Shown one piece after another: positions 42,457-54,600 of a stretch of DNA of 64,000 nucleotides. The stretch is taken from the NCBI GenBank assembly GCA_036785325.1, contig JAXIVH010000066.1, positions 930,001 to 994,000 on the forward strand. Reading direction: 5' to 3'. Source of the stretch: Urophycis tenuis. Taxonomy: Eukaryota > Chordata > Actinopteri > Gadiformes > Phycidae. A program made the translations under genes and the position numbers. The notes beneath the pieces were generated by a model. That model was not told the DNA's origin, did no database searches, and saw only the letters and a program-made list of their open reading frames with translations. Every line of letters begins with the position of its first letter. The stretch's first letter is position 1.

Positions 42457-42529
42457 AGCCTGAACAGGGACTTGAACCCTGGACCCTCAGATTAAAAGTC
42501 TGATGCTCTACCAGCTGAGCTACCCAGGC
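42457..42529 (-). tRNA. tRNA-Lys (anticodon UUU)
   Basis: Minus strand starts GCCTGGGTAGCTCAGC, has the anticodon arm CAGACTTTTAATCTG (anticodon TTT) and the T arm CAGGGTTCAAGTCCCTG, and ends TTCAGGC plus discriminator. The 73-nt length and the matched acceptor stem (with two G-U pairs) fit eukaryotic cytosolic tRNA-Lys. Boxes A and B are intact. No strong T-run terminator follows in the first 25 bases downstream. CCA is not encoded, as expected. Confidence 0.95.
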
Positions 42530-43985
42530 TTCATGAAGATGGTAGAAGGTTGTGTCTTATGATGAAAATTCTGGATTGATGCCTGCTATCACCAATCTAC
42601 TGCATTCTTCAGCATTTCACTATCATTTAATAATAATAATAATAATGCATTTTATTTAAAGACGCCTTTCAAAGCTCTCAAGGACACCTTACAAGACAAG
42701 TTAAAAAACAAGTAACCGGAATAAGTGTGTTTTTAGGCGTGATTTAAAGGTTGAGACAGAGTCAGAAGTGCGGATGTCTGGTGGGAGAGAGTTCCACAGG
42801 TGGGGAGCAGATCAGCTAAAAGCTCTTGGCCCCCATGGTGGATAGGTTGGCAGATGGAGCTGAGAGCTGGATGGCAGAAGAGGACCGGAGAGGGCGTGAA
42901 GGTGTGGAGTGGATTTAGAGAGATGGCACAGAGAACTGCCCTGCCACAGTTGAACTAGCACAGGGATGAACCTTTGGTGAAGATACAGGCCGGAAAAAAA
43001 AGAAAACATTTAAAACGGAAAAAACTACATATTCACCCCTCATGTTTTTTTTTGTCAAGATTTATTTTCAGCCCACATCTTCACCAAACGTTCATCCCTG
43101 TCCTAGATCAATGGCCCTGTAATGTATGACCTTTACGGGCCATATGTTTGTCACAGCTCATAACCCATGAGCACCACAAGGGGCACGAATAGACGCCCTT
43201 CATCATGAAGTCAGGACTGCAGAGTGGGGGGATCCCTCCCTCCGGGGATGGTGTGGAGCAGAATTGGCGCTGTGATTGCCGTCCATGGCGGTATCACAAG
43301 CAAACATGTTGGGCACACGTTCTTTCATGAAGGAGTGTTCTCCATGGTTACGAGGTGCTGGCTGGTGAGCAGCCTGGGCTCCGTCAGGTGCGGTGGCCAA
43401 GGCCTGTCGAGTCACAACCAGAGCAACACACCCACTACACTATATTGTCCATATTAAAAGATGCATAATATATACAATACAATAACATTTAATCATGAGC
43501 TTTATACTGTATGTACATTATGTATATTTTCTGTACATTTAAAATAAAGCTTGTAGCTCAATAAAATGGTAAAGTGAAACAAGTCGGTTGTTATGAAGTA
43601 ACGTCACAAGAGATTAAGATGGTGATTTTAATCCTGTAGTTTCGCTGAGTCTGCGTATCCGATTTAGTTTCAATAAACCACAATACTGATTGAAATACAC
43701 AAGTGCAATGTGATTAAAAACTTTGATAACCACTGAAACCACTTTCTGTCTCTTCTTTCTTTCTTTTTTCCCTGGAGTATTGTAACGAATGCAATTTCCC
43801 TCAGGGATTATTAAAGTACGTCTGACTGTCTGAAAACATAGAACAAATCTGATTAACATATCTCAACTGCTTTTATAAATTCTAAAGAGACTTTGGGGAC
43901 ACCCTATAATTGCACCAGAGAACTTGCATGTTTGTAAAAAGGTTGTCGAAAAAGATAACTTCACAACAATTCACATAAGTCATAT
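42530..43985. other. Repeat-rich spacer without recognised gene
   Basis: 42630-42930 resembles, on the minus strand, an L2-like LINE tail starting in (TAA)n and GCATTTTATTTAAAG. 42940-43110 holds a dispersed repeat. 43770-43840 contains AATTTCCCTCAGGGATTATT, a LINE 3' end. 43200-43420 is open in several frames but shows no known motif. Confidence 0.4.
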
Positions 43986-44014
43986 TCATGAATTAACTAA
44001 TTATGCTCTCCACT

Positions 44015-44895
44015 GCTATATTGTAGGCTATGCAGACGCCGGCTACCAGACTGAGCTAACGATGGATGACATGGAGAAGATGGAGGATGTTCTGAGACAG
44101 AACACAACCGAGTTGGGAGATCTTCAGACCAAGGCACTGGACACACAGTTCAACCAGGAGTCCAATGAAAAAAAACAAAGAAAAGACAAAGTTCTACACG
44201 GGGCTCCCAACTACTTAGTTTATTTATTACTATTACGGTCATTACCTCTATACTGCACCTCTGTTTACTGTTTACGGTTGACCATTTACTGTTTCATTGC
44301 ACATACTCGCGACCACCTTAGCATTTTTATTTTTATTTCGATTTTATATTTTTATATATTTATTTTTATATTGCATGCTGTCTTGCACCAGGGATTGAGG
44401 GAAACGGCATTTCGGTTCTTGTGTATGGCCTGTACATTCATGAAAACTGACAATAAAGTTTACTTGAATCTTGAATCTTAATTCAGAGCTGTGTGAGCCC
44501 TACTTCACCTGAGGCCCTATGTCTGTGTCATATCTTGTGCCTGGGGAGGAAGAGTCAGTGATAAACAGATCACAATAGAGAGCGGCCTCCTTAAAAAAGC
44601 TGTTACCTGGAGATGTTGTCCTAGCAGACCGTGGGTTTAATATTGGTGATAGTGTTGGATTTTACTGTGCTTCACTACAGATACCTGTATTCACCAAAGG
44701 GAGAAAACAGCTGTCAGAGTATGAGGTGGCAGAAACTAGAGAAATAGCTCATTTCTGTTTTCATGTTGAGAGTCATTTAAAATATCAGATTCTGCAAAGC
44801 AGGGCTATGCCCATAGAGAACATGGCCACAAAACCAGGTGAGGCACGAGCATCGATTGACAAGATTGGGGTTATTTGCTGTCTTGTCTAATCTTT
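44015..44895 (+). pseudogene. DDE_Tnp_4 (IS4EU/ISL2EU- or Harbinger-like) transposase split by a LINE tail
   Basis: After an acceptor (ATATTGTAG) the first part encodes YADAGYQTELTMDDMEKMED and a coiled-coil-like stretch, then KFYTGLP in a shifted frame. A LINE 3' end follows (44222-44481). The second part encodes WGGRVSDKQIT, LLPGDVVLADRGFNIGDSVG with a catalytic-type Asp, and IPVFTKGRKQLSEYEVAETR with the final acidic residue. These are characteristic of DDE_Tnp_4 transposases that follow a THAP domain. At least two frameshifts, and the loss of the segment with the earlier acidic residue, make it non-functional. Confidence 0.8.
44222..44481 (+). mobile_element. LINE 3' end inserted in the transposase remnant
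   Basis: AT-rich 3' region ending GACAATAAAGTTTACTTGAA with a repeated TTGAATC tail. Confidence 0.75.
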
Positions 44896-45054
44896 CGGAG
44901 TCTGTCGTCCCATTGGAGTAAGGAGGAGGGGAAGAGAGGAGGCAGGGGGATAGGGATAATCAGTCCAGTACCTGAGCCCTCAAACATGTTGGTCTGGAGC
45001 ACCTGCTTTGCTCACAGGAGGGGGGTGGAGGGGAGGAGTATACAGTAGTAGTTT

Positions 45055-46512
45055 CCAGTACCTGACACAATGAATGACTTCCGGCCAGTAGCACTCACTC
45101 CAATCATCATGAAGTGCTTCGAGAGTGATACTGGCCCACATTCACAACAGCATCTCGGACACCATCGACCCCCTGCAGTACGCCTACAGGCACAACCGGT
45201 CCACCTCCGACGCCATCGCTGCCGCCCTCCATGTCTCCCTTTCCCACCTGGAAAATAAAGACTCCTACATCAGGATGCTCTTTATTGACTACAGCTCCGC
45301 CTTCAACACCGTCATCCCCCACAAACTCACCCATAAACTGTCTGCTCTAGGACTCCACCCCTCCCTCTGTGACTGGCTCCTGGATTTCCTGACTGGCAGA
45401 CCTCAGTCTGTCAGGATTGGGAAAAGGACTTCAGCCACTACAATCACTAATATCGGGACCCCACAGGGCTGTGTCCTCAGCCCCATCCTCTACACCCTGT
45501 TCACCCACGACTACGTCTCTTCCCACCCTGACAACACCATCATTAAGTTCGCCGACGACACCGCCGTGATTGGACGCATCACTGGCGGAGACGAGGCGGA
45601 CTACAGGAGGGAGGTGGACAGTCTGGTGACGTGGTGTGGAAATCACAACCTCACCCTCAACACTGACAAGACCAAAGAGATGATCGTGGACATGAGGAAG
45701 GAGAGGAGGCCTCATCAGCCACTGTTCATCCGAGGTCTTGAGGTTGAGATGGTGAGCAACTTCAAATACCTGGGGGTCCACATCAGTGATGACCTCACCT
45801 GGACATTCAATACCACACAGGTGGTGAAGAAGGCTCAGCAGCGGCTGTACTTCCTGAGGAGGCTGAGGAAATTTGGGATGGCGCCCAAGATCCTCAGCAA
45901 CTTCTACGGCTGCATCATCGAGTCTGTCTTGACCACCTGCATCACCGTGTGGTACGGCAGCTTAACTGTGTGGGACCGCAAACGCCTGCAGTGGTAAAGA
46001 CTGTGTCTAAGATCACCAGGACACCACAGCCCTCTCTGCAGAGCATCTACCACCGCAGAGTCCACAGGAGAGCTGCCTCCATCATCAAAGACCCCACTCA
46101 CCCCCAGCACGGACTCTTCACACTCCTGCCCTAAGGCCGGAGGTTCAGGAGTGTGAGATGCAGAACAACCAGGTTCAAGAACTCCTTCTTCCCCACGGCC
46201 GTCAGACTGTTGAACAGCTGACCCCCCCATTGACATCCTTACTGAACATGGACATCCTCACTCATTGACACTTTTGCACAATAATGTTTACGTTTACATG
46301 CACAAAGACTTTACTATTTTACTTGTTTACTTTTTTAAATTTCATATTTCTATTTTATTGTACAGCATTATATTCTATTTAGATTTTTTTTTATACAGTA
46401 TTTATATATTCTTACGACATCCAGTGTGGGCAGCAAAGTAAGAATTTCATTGCACAGGGAAACATGTTTCTTTACTGTACATATGACATTAAAAGCTTTG
46501 AATCCTTGAATC
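45055..46512 (+). mobile_element. 5'-truncated Rex1/Babar-like LINE
   Basis: Starts within RT and ends with a 3' tail TTGAATCCTTGAATC after ACATATGACATTAAAAGC. About 260 bases of 3' untranslated DNA follow the coding part. The fragment at 25485-25600 is the same family. Confidence 0.85.
45067..46160 (+). pseudogene. LINE reverse transcriptase, frameshifted
   Basis: NDFRPVALTPIIMKCFE is followed by a one-base loss (about 45123). The next frame (45125-45997) encodes DPLQYAYRHNRSTSDAIAAA, FIDYSSAFNTVIP, GTPQGCVLSPIL and KFADDTAVIG (catalytic), then NFKYLGVHISDDLTW. It stops at 45997, where a second indel separates the C-terminal part (YHRRVHRRAASIIKDPTHP) lying in yet another frame. No endonuclease is retained. 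Confidence 0.88.
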
Positions 46513-46950
46513 AGTCTGTAAATATGTTTTAAATATATTATGTTTCTCCACTAGTCCAATTGTACTGGTGATATGTATTTTATATAATGCAATGGATTCC
46601 AATGTATTATTGCACATATTGTATTTATTATAACGATTTTTAAAAATCTAATCTTGTAAATAAACCACCATGTGTTATTCTGTCTTCTCAATGGCATTTC
46701 ATCTTTTTAGTAAGCATCTTCCAAATTGTGTAGTGCTAATCAATATACAACTTAATATACTAATCAATATATACAAAGACCACACTCAAGTCATAACAAT
46801 ATTCAAAATGTCATCTTGTCTCATACAACAGTATTGATTTAACAGCAATATATCACATAGCCCACAAAGTTCATATCCTTTTATCACATTACACATGCAA
46901 GTTTGTAACTTGCTGTCCCAGTATTTCTGGAAGTAAACTGTTTCTAAAAA
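46513..46950. other. AT-rich spacer
   Basis: No gene recognised. AATAAACC near 46660 is not linked to a known transcript. Confidence 0.5.
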
Positions 46951-46952
46951 AA

Positions 46953-48391
46953 TCACTCAACTTTAGGAATCACATCATCCCAAAATTCAAGATCAGGCAA
47001 AATCCTTTCAACAAAAATGTCATTGCGGTTCCACACAACAAAGTCACAGTACTCAGCATCTACAATGTGAAGCTGTGCCTGAACTTGGTAGTAGTACTCA
47101 TGACTCCGGTCCAGCTTGACATTATCCCCATCATTGATGAGGCAGAAGCCCTTTTCTTCAGCACACAAACGCAGATTGGTCTCATCTGGGCGAGAGTGTG
47201 GGCACTAAAATAACAGTGAGAAGGATGTGAACGATAGATTAGCCAATTATTTTATGCCTTTTTGCTCAGTTCACTGATTCTTATGGAAAGGAGAGGTCGG
47301 GTCATAGGTAACAGTAATAGTGTTACCTATGGCCCGACCTCGTCTCCACCTGCCAAGAATGAATACAAATCAAGTCTGAGTCCTCCAAGCTTGAGTCAGT
47401 CACTAGTTAGTGTTGTAGTACTCAAGTCCAGGACTTGGACTTGAATCAGACATGAGCAGTCTCTTCTATGGTACCTTCTCTCCTAACTTACAATTACTTA
47501 GCACTACTTGACTACAACAGAGAATGTAATATTACCTTAATCTCGCAGATGCCAATTCCGTGACAGTCACAAGTGACAATCCCATCAGGGTAGGACCCCA
47601 TGTAGGGCCACTTGGGGTTCAGCCAGAGACCACTGTCCATACATGAGACGCCTGCATGCTCCCGACCAATCAGCTTCTCATACGCTCCTCTGGCTTGTGC
47701 TTCATGTCTGCATCCATAACTGTAAACGATACACATGCACATGCAAAACATGAAAAGGAAATTATTACTTAGTATTGGATGTGTAGAGCCAGTTCAGTGA
47801 TTTAAATGCCATTACCCTAACCCCCATACTTAGTCCTACTCCTGCATAACCCTGGCCTTATAACCCTATAACTAATGTTGACCCTTCAGGGCTGTCCATA
47901 CCATGAATTAACGATGAAAACAGTCAAATGTTTAGCTTCATAGCTGTGGTATGGACTCTCCTCCCACTTCATAGAACACTTTTTTTTGTTGCAGTTCTTA
48001 ATGTGGACAGCCTCAAACTCAAAATCTTACCTCTGCCTTACCCTTATTCAAACCCTAAATACCTTAGTGGCTGTGGTGAACCGAAAGTCTTCTGGGTAGC
48101 ATATGGCCTTGATCAAACTTACTGGGGGTTGGTCTTAAGCACTTGTTTTAGCTTAGAGGCAGTTATGCGTCCAGCTCTTTGCCTAAACCAAATAATGCTT
48201 GCACTCTTACTTCGAGTTGCCCTCTCTACAGACTGGACCTGGGACAGGGTGAGCTCTTCCAGCTGGCAATCCTGGCATAGCTCTCCAAGCTCTTTGGGGG
48301 GTAGCTGCAGTCTCTGGTGTCCTGTATTCAAGTAGAGTTTTTGGAAGCATGCATATGGGGATGAAATCTTTGTAGTAAGCTCCCTAGCCAT
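46953..48391 (-). pseudogene. YqaJ-type viral recombinase/nuclease, three exons, frameshifted
   Basis: Exon 1 (48391 to ~48062) encodes LTLSQVQSVERATRSKSASI and FRQRAGRITASKLKQVLKTN, then, after a C-run one base short (~48126), SLIKAICYPEDFRFTTATK before GTATTT. Exon 2 (~47720-47531), after CGTTTACAG, encodes GCRHEAQARGAYEKL and WPYMGSYPDGIVTCDCHGIG, CEIK. Exon 3 (~47213-46953), after TATTTTAG, encodes CPHSRPDETNLR and HEYYYQVQAQLHIVDAEYCD, FVVW, ending IPKVE. The G.SPDG...EIK...QVQ pattern is the catalytic core of the YqaJ/PD-(D/E)xK nuclease family carried by some fish DNA transposons. The splice sites are good. The C-run loss creates an immediate TAA, and the exon 1/2 phase also seems off by one. 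It converges with the transposase remnant at 44015-44895. Confidence 0.78.
47293..47341. repeat. 21-bp near-perfect hairpin with 7-nt loop
   Basis: GAGGTCGGGTCATAGGTAAC(A) pairs with its inverse after a GTAATAG loop, with one G-U/T-G position only. It lies in the intron between YqaJ exons 2 and 3. No flanking repeats were seen. Confidence 0.85.
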
Positions 48392-49022
48392 CAGTTATGC
48401 ACTCCTTGGGAAGTTTTTGTTTAAGGTATCAAAAAAAAACTAGCAAGTTTCTGACCCTCTCGTTACTCTTGGGCATGAAAGTGATTTCCCTACCTTGTTT
48501 ACAGTTGTCCTGCCGTCGATGGAATGGTCAAGCTTTTTTTTTTTTTTGCAGAGAAGTCAATCTGAGCTACTGGAGCAGCAGGAATCTGAAAATAAGTTAG
48601 CACAAAGAAGATCATTAAGTCTGTGAATAGAATACAATATGACATTTTTTAAAACTCAAATGCAATCTACACCAGGGGCAACGTGAATTTTATATCAGCA
48701 CATTTCGATGATATACAATATAGCCTACCTGTACTTACAGTATATGGAGTATCACTTTACACTAATTAACATGTTTATCCCTTAAAGGAAAACGCCACTG
48801 TTTGTCCATACTGAACTACTTTCTGCCCTGATCTTAGACGAGTTGATACCTCTCTCGCCTTTCTGCGTGCACTCGATCGCTCTGGCGTGCAGCGCTACTT
48901 TGCTAGCATGTAGCTTGTCCCAGTATATTCCTGTAGCCTGTGGGCCAGGTTAGGATTAAGAGCTTGTAGTTACTCCACATGGTGAGTTTTTCATAGATTT
49001 ACAAGTACATCTCAACTAGTTC
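48392..49022. other. Upstream of YqaJ, with a MITE-like fragment
   Basis: 48777-48930 begins TTAAAGGAAAACGCCACTG and contains GATCTTAGACGAGTTGATAC, a pattern I recall from small non-autonomous elements in fish that insert at TTAA. Otherwise nothing recognised. Confidence 0.4.
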
Positions 49023-49238
49023 ATAACTATATTCACCCAAGGGTCGTTGAAATAATAAGCTAATTAATTTCTGTTCTGTAAGGATAGATTGATGGTAATT
49101 GAGACGTTGAAGGTATGTTTTTAGCTGCTGGGTAGACTTCGTTCAACCTGACACAGTTTTGTCTGTAAGCAACCATATTGCTCGTGAAAGGGCTTGTTTT
49201 AATCGGGGAAATCTAAGCTTTTCAACGTCATATGACTG
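49023..49238 (+). repeat. Single isolated 214-bp satellite monomer
   Basis: One diverged monomer (TATATTCACCCAAGGGTCG to AATCTAAGCTTTTCAACG) with no tandem neighbour. Length about 216 bp. Confidence 0.88.
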
Positions 49239-49496
49239 CATCACAATCGGGTCATGATGGTATCACGAAATTCGTGAGACTGGGTTGTGGTTAGCCAGGA
49301 CAGAGCATGAGGGCCTTGGAGAGGATGAGGTGAAGAGTAGCTAATCAGAATCCAATCCAAACTAATGTTAATGCTGTCTAGTGCAATTTTGCATTACATC
49401 TCCCCCTTACGTTATCCAATTACTCTATGCAATTGACTGTGGTCAATGATTTACAAGGCATACGAGAGACAGGTAAGCTCAAATAGATCCAAAAGG
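49239..49496. other. Spacer, nothing recognised
   Basis: Mixed-composition DNA between the lone satellite monomer and a SINE-like repeat. Confidence 0.4.
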
Positions 49497-49735
49497 TACC
49501 ATGGTGGTACAGCAGTTAAGGAAATGAGCTACAGAAATCAGGGATTTGAATCCCACCACAATCGATGTGCCCGTGTGCTCTGGGCGAGACTGGACTGAAG
49601 TTGACCTTAAGGCGCAAGGAGGCTGCTCCTGCGGTCACAGCTGGGTCATGGTTAAGGTGTCCCAGATCGTCTCCAAAATGGCAGATCCCAGATCAGTTCA
49701 ATCCCTGGGAAAAAGGGGAAAAAAAAAAAGGTAAA
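49497..49735 (+). repeat. tRNA-derived SINE-like element
   Basis: CCATGGTGGTACAGCAGTTAAGG and GGGATTTGAATCCCACC are A- and B-box-like, followed by a body (CTGGGCGAGACTGGACTG) and an A-rich end (GGGAAAAAGGGGAAAAAAAA). Confidence 0.6.
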
Positions 49736-50130
49736 AAGGTCTTAATACTTTCTGTTCACACATATACCATATGCTAATAAACAATAAAATATCCAGCGAA
49801 ATGAAAGAGTGCGAAGACGGCTATAAAAGAATAGTGTCTAGCTAGCTTATTTCTTATTTTGCTTTCACATTTTATGTGCATGCAGAAAATTCAACATCTT
49901 TCCAGACCAATCGCATCATTCTGTACTAGTGTAATCTTGTAATCTGTAATCTTGTTTAGGTAAATCAATTTATTGTCTATCGTCTATAGTCAGGTTTTTA
50001 TTGCAGTCATCTATCCCCTTGTACTGCTGGTCACTGTAAATTTCTCTTAAGGGGGATTAATAAAGGAATATCTTATCTTAGTGTCAGTAGATTACATATA
50101 CAGACAGACAGCAGCTGTTACAGTCAAAAG
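49736..50130. other. Spacer with LINE tail remnant
   Basis: AAATTTCTCTTAAGGGGGATTAATAAAGG at about 50035 resembles a LINE 3' end. No gene. Confidence 0.45.
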
Positions 50131-50246
50131 TCAAAAAGAGACTTCTGGGAAGATGGCCGAGTGAGCAGACGTGTAGTCAACTACTCTCCCAAGTCGGACA
50201 TAAAAAACCCACCATAAGGTTTAACTCGACGACTGAAAGGTATATT

Positions 50247-51346
50247 ATGGGTGGGAAAGGTAACCGAAGGACAGGAAAAACTAACCAGAAGCAAGAAAAA
50301 GCTGAGAAACTACCCGAAACTGAGAAGCTACCCGAGACGACCTCTGAAAGCGAAGATAGCAAGCACGAGGACGACGCAGCAGAGAAAATGGACGGTCAAG
50401 ACCACAATGAGACCCTGCGAGTCGGGCTGGCTACAATTAGCAAAGATATAAAAGACCTTAAACAAGAGATACGACACGAACTGAACACGCTAAAAGACGA
50501 GTTGAAAAAAGAAATGAAAGAAGAAATCACCACTCTTCAACAAGAAATCGAGCGCAAGCTAACAGATAATATAAACGAGCTACAGACACAGAAGGCGAAT
50601 ATGGCCAAGGCCCAGGAGCGCATAGCAGAGCTGGAAGAGTGGAAAATAGACGCGGGAGAAGTGATGATGGAAATGCAGGAGCAGACACGCAAGATGCAGG
50701 AAAAGGTAACCGACCTCGAGGGGAGATCAAGAAGGAACAATATCCGTATTTTCGGCGTACCAGAGGAGACGGAGGAGAACTCCACTAGCAAGTACGTAGA
50801 CCAGCTGCTAAAAACAGAGCTACAGCTACCTGAAGGAACGGAGCTCCACATCCAGAGAGCACACCGCGCTCTCGCACAGAAACCAAGCCCGAATGCACCA
50901 CCCAGGTCCATTATAGTCAACTTTCTCAAGATTGAGACAAAATAAATGATCCTGCAGACGGCATGGAAGAAAAAAATACAAGTAGGAAATAAGCAGATCT
51001 TTTTTGATCACGATTACCCTGCTGAAGTCGTCCAGAAACGGAGGTCATATATGGGCATTAAAAAGGTGCTCAAAGAAAAACAAAAATACGTTTCCAGACG
51101 CCGCTGACTAGAATACGGATACACTGGAGCAACGGAGTGAAAACATACGACAGCGCCGTGGAAGCTGCGCGGGCTATGAGAGAGAGGGGATTCATCACAG
51201 ACCAACCGGGCGATGACAGCACACCGGCGGTGAGGGAGAAGACACGAGTATCACCGGAATGGCAGCGGGTCAGAGGAAAGGATACGACACGTGAAGCAGC
51301 GCACCGTGCCAGAGGGAAGCTACAGGAATACCACAGGAAAACATGA
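50247..51346 (+). pseudogene. L1 ORF1 protein, broken
   Basis: Starts MGGKGNRRTGKTNQKQ (basic N-terminus). A long coiled coil follows (ELNTLKDELKKEMKEEITTL; KANMAKAQERIAELEEWK), then the RRM-like core RRNNIRIFGVPEETEE. At 50943-50945 a TAA interrupts ETK and MILQTAWKKK in the same frame. A second break in an A run near 51085 moves the rest (PLTRIRIHWSNG, YDSAVEAARAMRERG) to another frame. The family binds L1 RNA as trimers. This copy would make a protein lacking the C-terminal domain. Confidence 0.88.
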
Positions 51347-51671
51347 ACATGCACTGGAGAAAGGTAGCAGTATAACATAGACTTCAACACTGATAATATC
51401 CATATCCGACCAGGAGATGTTTAGTTTTCTTTTCTATAGTTGGACACATCTTGACCTTATTGAGTTCAATGAGGAACTAATCAAGTCTAGGAAGGAGCCC
51501 CCATGAGAGATGAGGATTTCCCCTTCACCCACCAACGGGGACTCGGGGCACAGTTCACCCCATTGTCTGAAGTCACAATTGTTTTGGTTCATGTGGTTAT
51601 ATTTACTGTTCATGAGTGTTTTGTTCAGAAATGTTTGGGAGTATACTTACAAATAATAGCAAAACAAAATG

Positions 51672-54600
51672 ATGACTAATCATATCAAAATAATGTCGTT
51701 GAACGTAAATGGTCTAAATAGTCCAATTAAAAGACAAAAGGTCATGACTAAACTTAAAAAAGAAACAGCACAAATAATTTTTCTTCAGGAGACCCACCTG
51801 TCACAATCAGAACATAATAAACTTAAAAAATATGGATACAGGAACTTATACCATAGTTCATTTAAAGGAGGATGTAGAAGAGGAGTAGTGATACTGATAC
51901 CAAATACAACTAAGTTTGACCTTGAGAGGAACGCAGGGATAAGGAAGGAAGATACGTTATAGTAAAAGGAAGAGTAGAGAATGAACTAGTAACACTAGTA
52001 AACACATATGCACCACCGGAAAGTGACAAATCCTTTTTTAAATGTCTATTTGATGACATCATAGCAGAAACAGGAGGTATTTTGGTCTGTGGGGGAGACC
52101 TAAATGTTATTAGAGACCACAAAATAGATACAACTAATCTCAAAAAGAATAAAATGCATTTGACAAGATTCATAAACATATCCTTGGAGGAGATGGGGAT
52201 GATTGATGTTTGGAGGAATCTGCACCCCCTAGAAAAAGACTTCACGCATTACTCTGCAGCACATAAAGTCCATTCAAGGATAGATTACTTTTTTATGAAT
52301 GTAGAAGATAACCATATGGTACGAGAGTGCAGGATAGGGGGCTCAGATGTGTCAGACCATAACCCACTCTATTTAACAATAAATCTAAACAGTAGAAGAC
52401 GCCATACAGTATGGAGACTTAATCTGGGAATTATGAATAATGATCAAACAAGGAAGAAGGTAAAAACGGAAATCGAAAGATACATAGAAGAAAATAACAA
52501 TGGCACTGTAGACCCAACAATTTTTTGGGATGCCATGAAGGCAGTCATCAGAGGAAAACTGATAGCTGAAACTGCACATGCAAAAAGAGCTAAAGTGGAG
52601 GCCTATAAAATGCATAATGAAAAGTTAAGGGAATTGGAACAGGAATACCAAAATACTAATGACTCAAAGATAAGTCAACAAATTAAAGAAACAAAAACAA
52701 AAATTAATGACATACTATTGGACGAAATTGAAAAAAATAATAAATATTTTAATCTGGGCTACCATGAAGTAGGTTCAAAGGCCACTAAAATACTGGCAAA
52801 GCGTATAAGAAAACAACAAGCAATTAGTAATATATACAAAATTAAAGATCCCCATACAGGTGAGATAGTATCTACTCCGGATGGTATTGAAAATATCTTC
52901 CAAAGATATTACCAAGACCTATATACACAACCTGCATCTGCAGAAGAGAATGATATGATTGCATTCCTGGAGATGCTAGACCTACCCTCAATTGGACGTA
53001 CACAAAATGATAAATTAACAGCAGAGATTACACTGGAGGAGGTAAAAGATGCAATAAATACATTGAAAAACAATAAGTCACCAGGGAGCGATGGATACCC
53101 AGCAGAGTGGTATAGGATGTTTGGAGGAGAGCTGACACCACTGCTCCTTGCCTCTTTCAATTGGACTCTCCAAAACAATAAAATACCCCCATCATGGGCT
53201 GAGGCAATAATTACATTCATTCCGAAACAAGGAAAGGACAAAGAACACTGTGCAAGCTATAGACCAATCTCAATATTAAACGTTGACTATAAAATATATA
53301 CAACAATAATCTCTAAACGACTGAACTCCTTTATACCAGAAATAATAGAGGAAGATCAAACAGGATTTATAAGAGGACGCCAGACAAAAGACAACATTAG
53401 AAGAACACTACACGTGGTGGAACAAGCAAGAAAAGACAAAAAGAGCACTGTATTAGTAAGTATTGACGCAGAGAAAGCTTTCGATTGTGTCAATTGGAAA
53501 TTTCTATATAAAGTGTTAGAGAGATTTGGCTTTAGTAATAAATCAATACAGTGCATAAAGACACTCTATCAACAACCAACTGCAAGAATTAAAGTCAATG
53601 GGAGCCTGACAGACAAAATTAAATTACAGAGATCAACGAGGCAAGGATGCTGTCTATCACCCACTCTATTTGCCCTTTTTATAGAGCCGCTTGCGCAGGC
53701 TATAAGACAGGAACAAGAGATCAAAGGAGTGGTGGTAAATGGCGTAGAACAAAAAATAGGACTTTTCGCAGATGACGTCATAACCTACCTCGAACACCCA
53801 AATGAATCATTACCTGCATTGATGAAACTTTTGGAAGCATTTGGACACTTATCAGGATATAAAATAAATGTCGCAAAGACACAAATATTAGCGCTTAACT
53901 ATAGTCCACCAAAAGAGATCCAAGAATTATTTAAACTTAATTGGAAACTTAAGGGAATTGGGGGTCACAATCACAAAAGAATTATCTAAATTATATGAAT
54001 CAAACTATGGTAAGATAAATCAGGAAATACAAAAAGATATTGAAAGATGGTCTACACTAACACTAGATCTCAGCTCAAGATTTCAGATAATCAGGATGAA
54101 TGTTTTACCAAGGCTTTTGTACCTGTTCCAATCCCTACCAGTAGAGGTCCCACAGTCTCAGTTTATGAGCTGGAATAGAATAATTTCAAGGTTCGTTTGG
54201 GGTGGAAAAAGACCTAGAATAAGATTGGAGACTCTCCAGCTGCCAAAAGAAGAAGGTGGGATGGGACTTCCCAATTTGAAAGCATACTTCCATGCAGCCC
54301 AGCTGAGGTATGTTGTTGGATGGTGCAAACCAGATTACACTGCAAAGTGGAAAGAGTTGGAAACACAGCTTGGTGAATACCCAGTACAGAGTATTATAGG
54401 AGATGAAGACACATACAAGGCGATTAAGAACCAAATAAACCCAAAAACGATGTTTACACTAAAATTATGGTTCAGCATAATAAAAAAATATAAGATTCAA
54501 AAAGACGCTAATTCATTAAAATGGGTAGCATATGATAGCAAATTCAAACCAGATAGATATGATAAAGGGTTTAAGCAGTGGACAACCAAGGGAATCACAA

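Noticed and set aside
43203..43457. Possible coding segment open on both strands
   Set aside because: No recognised family, and I could not define splice sites or a start. It was left as repeat-rich spacer.
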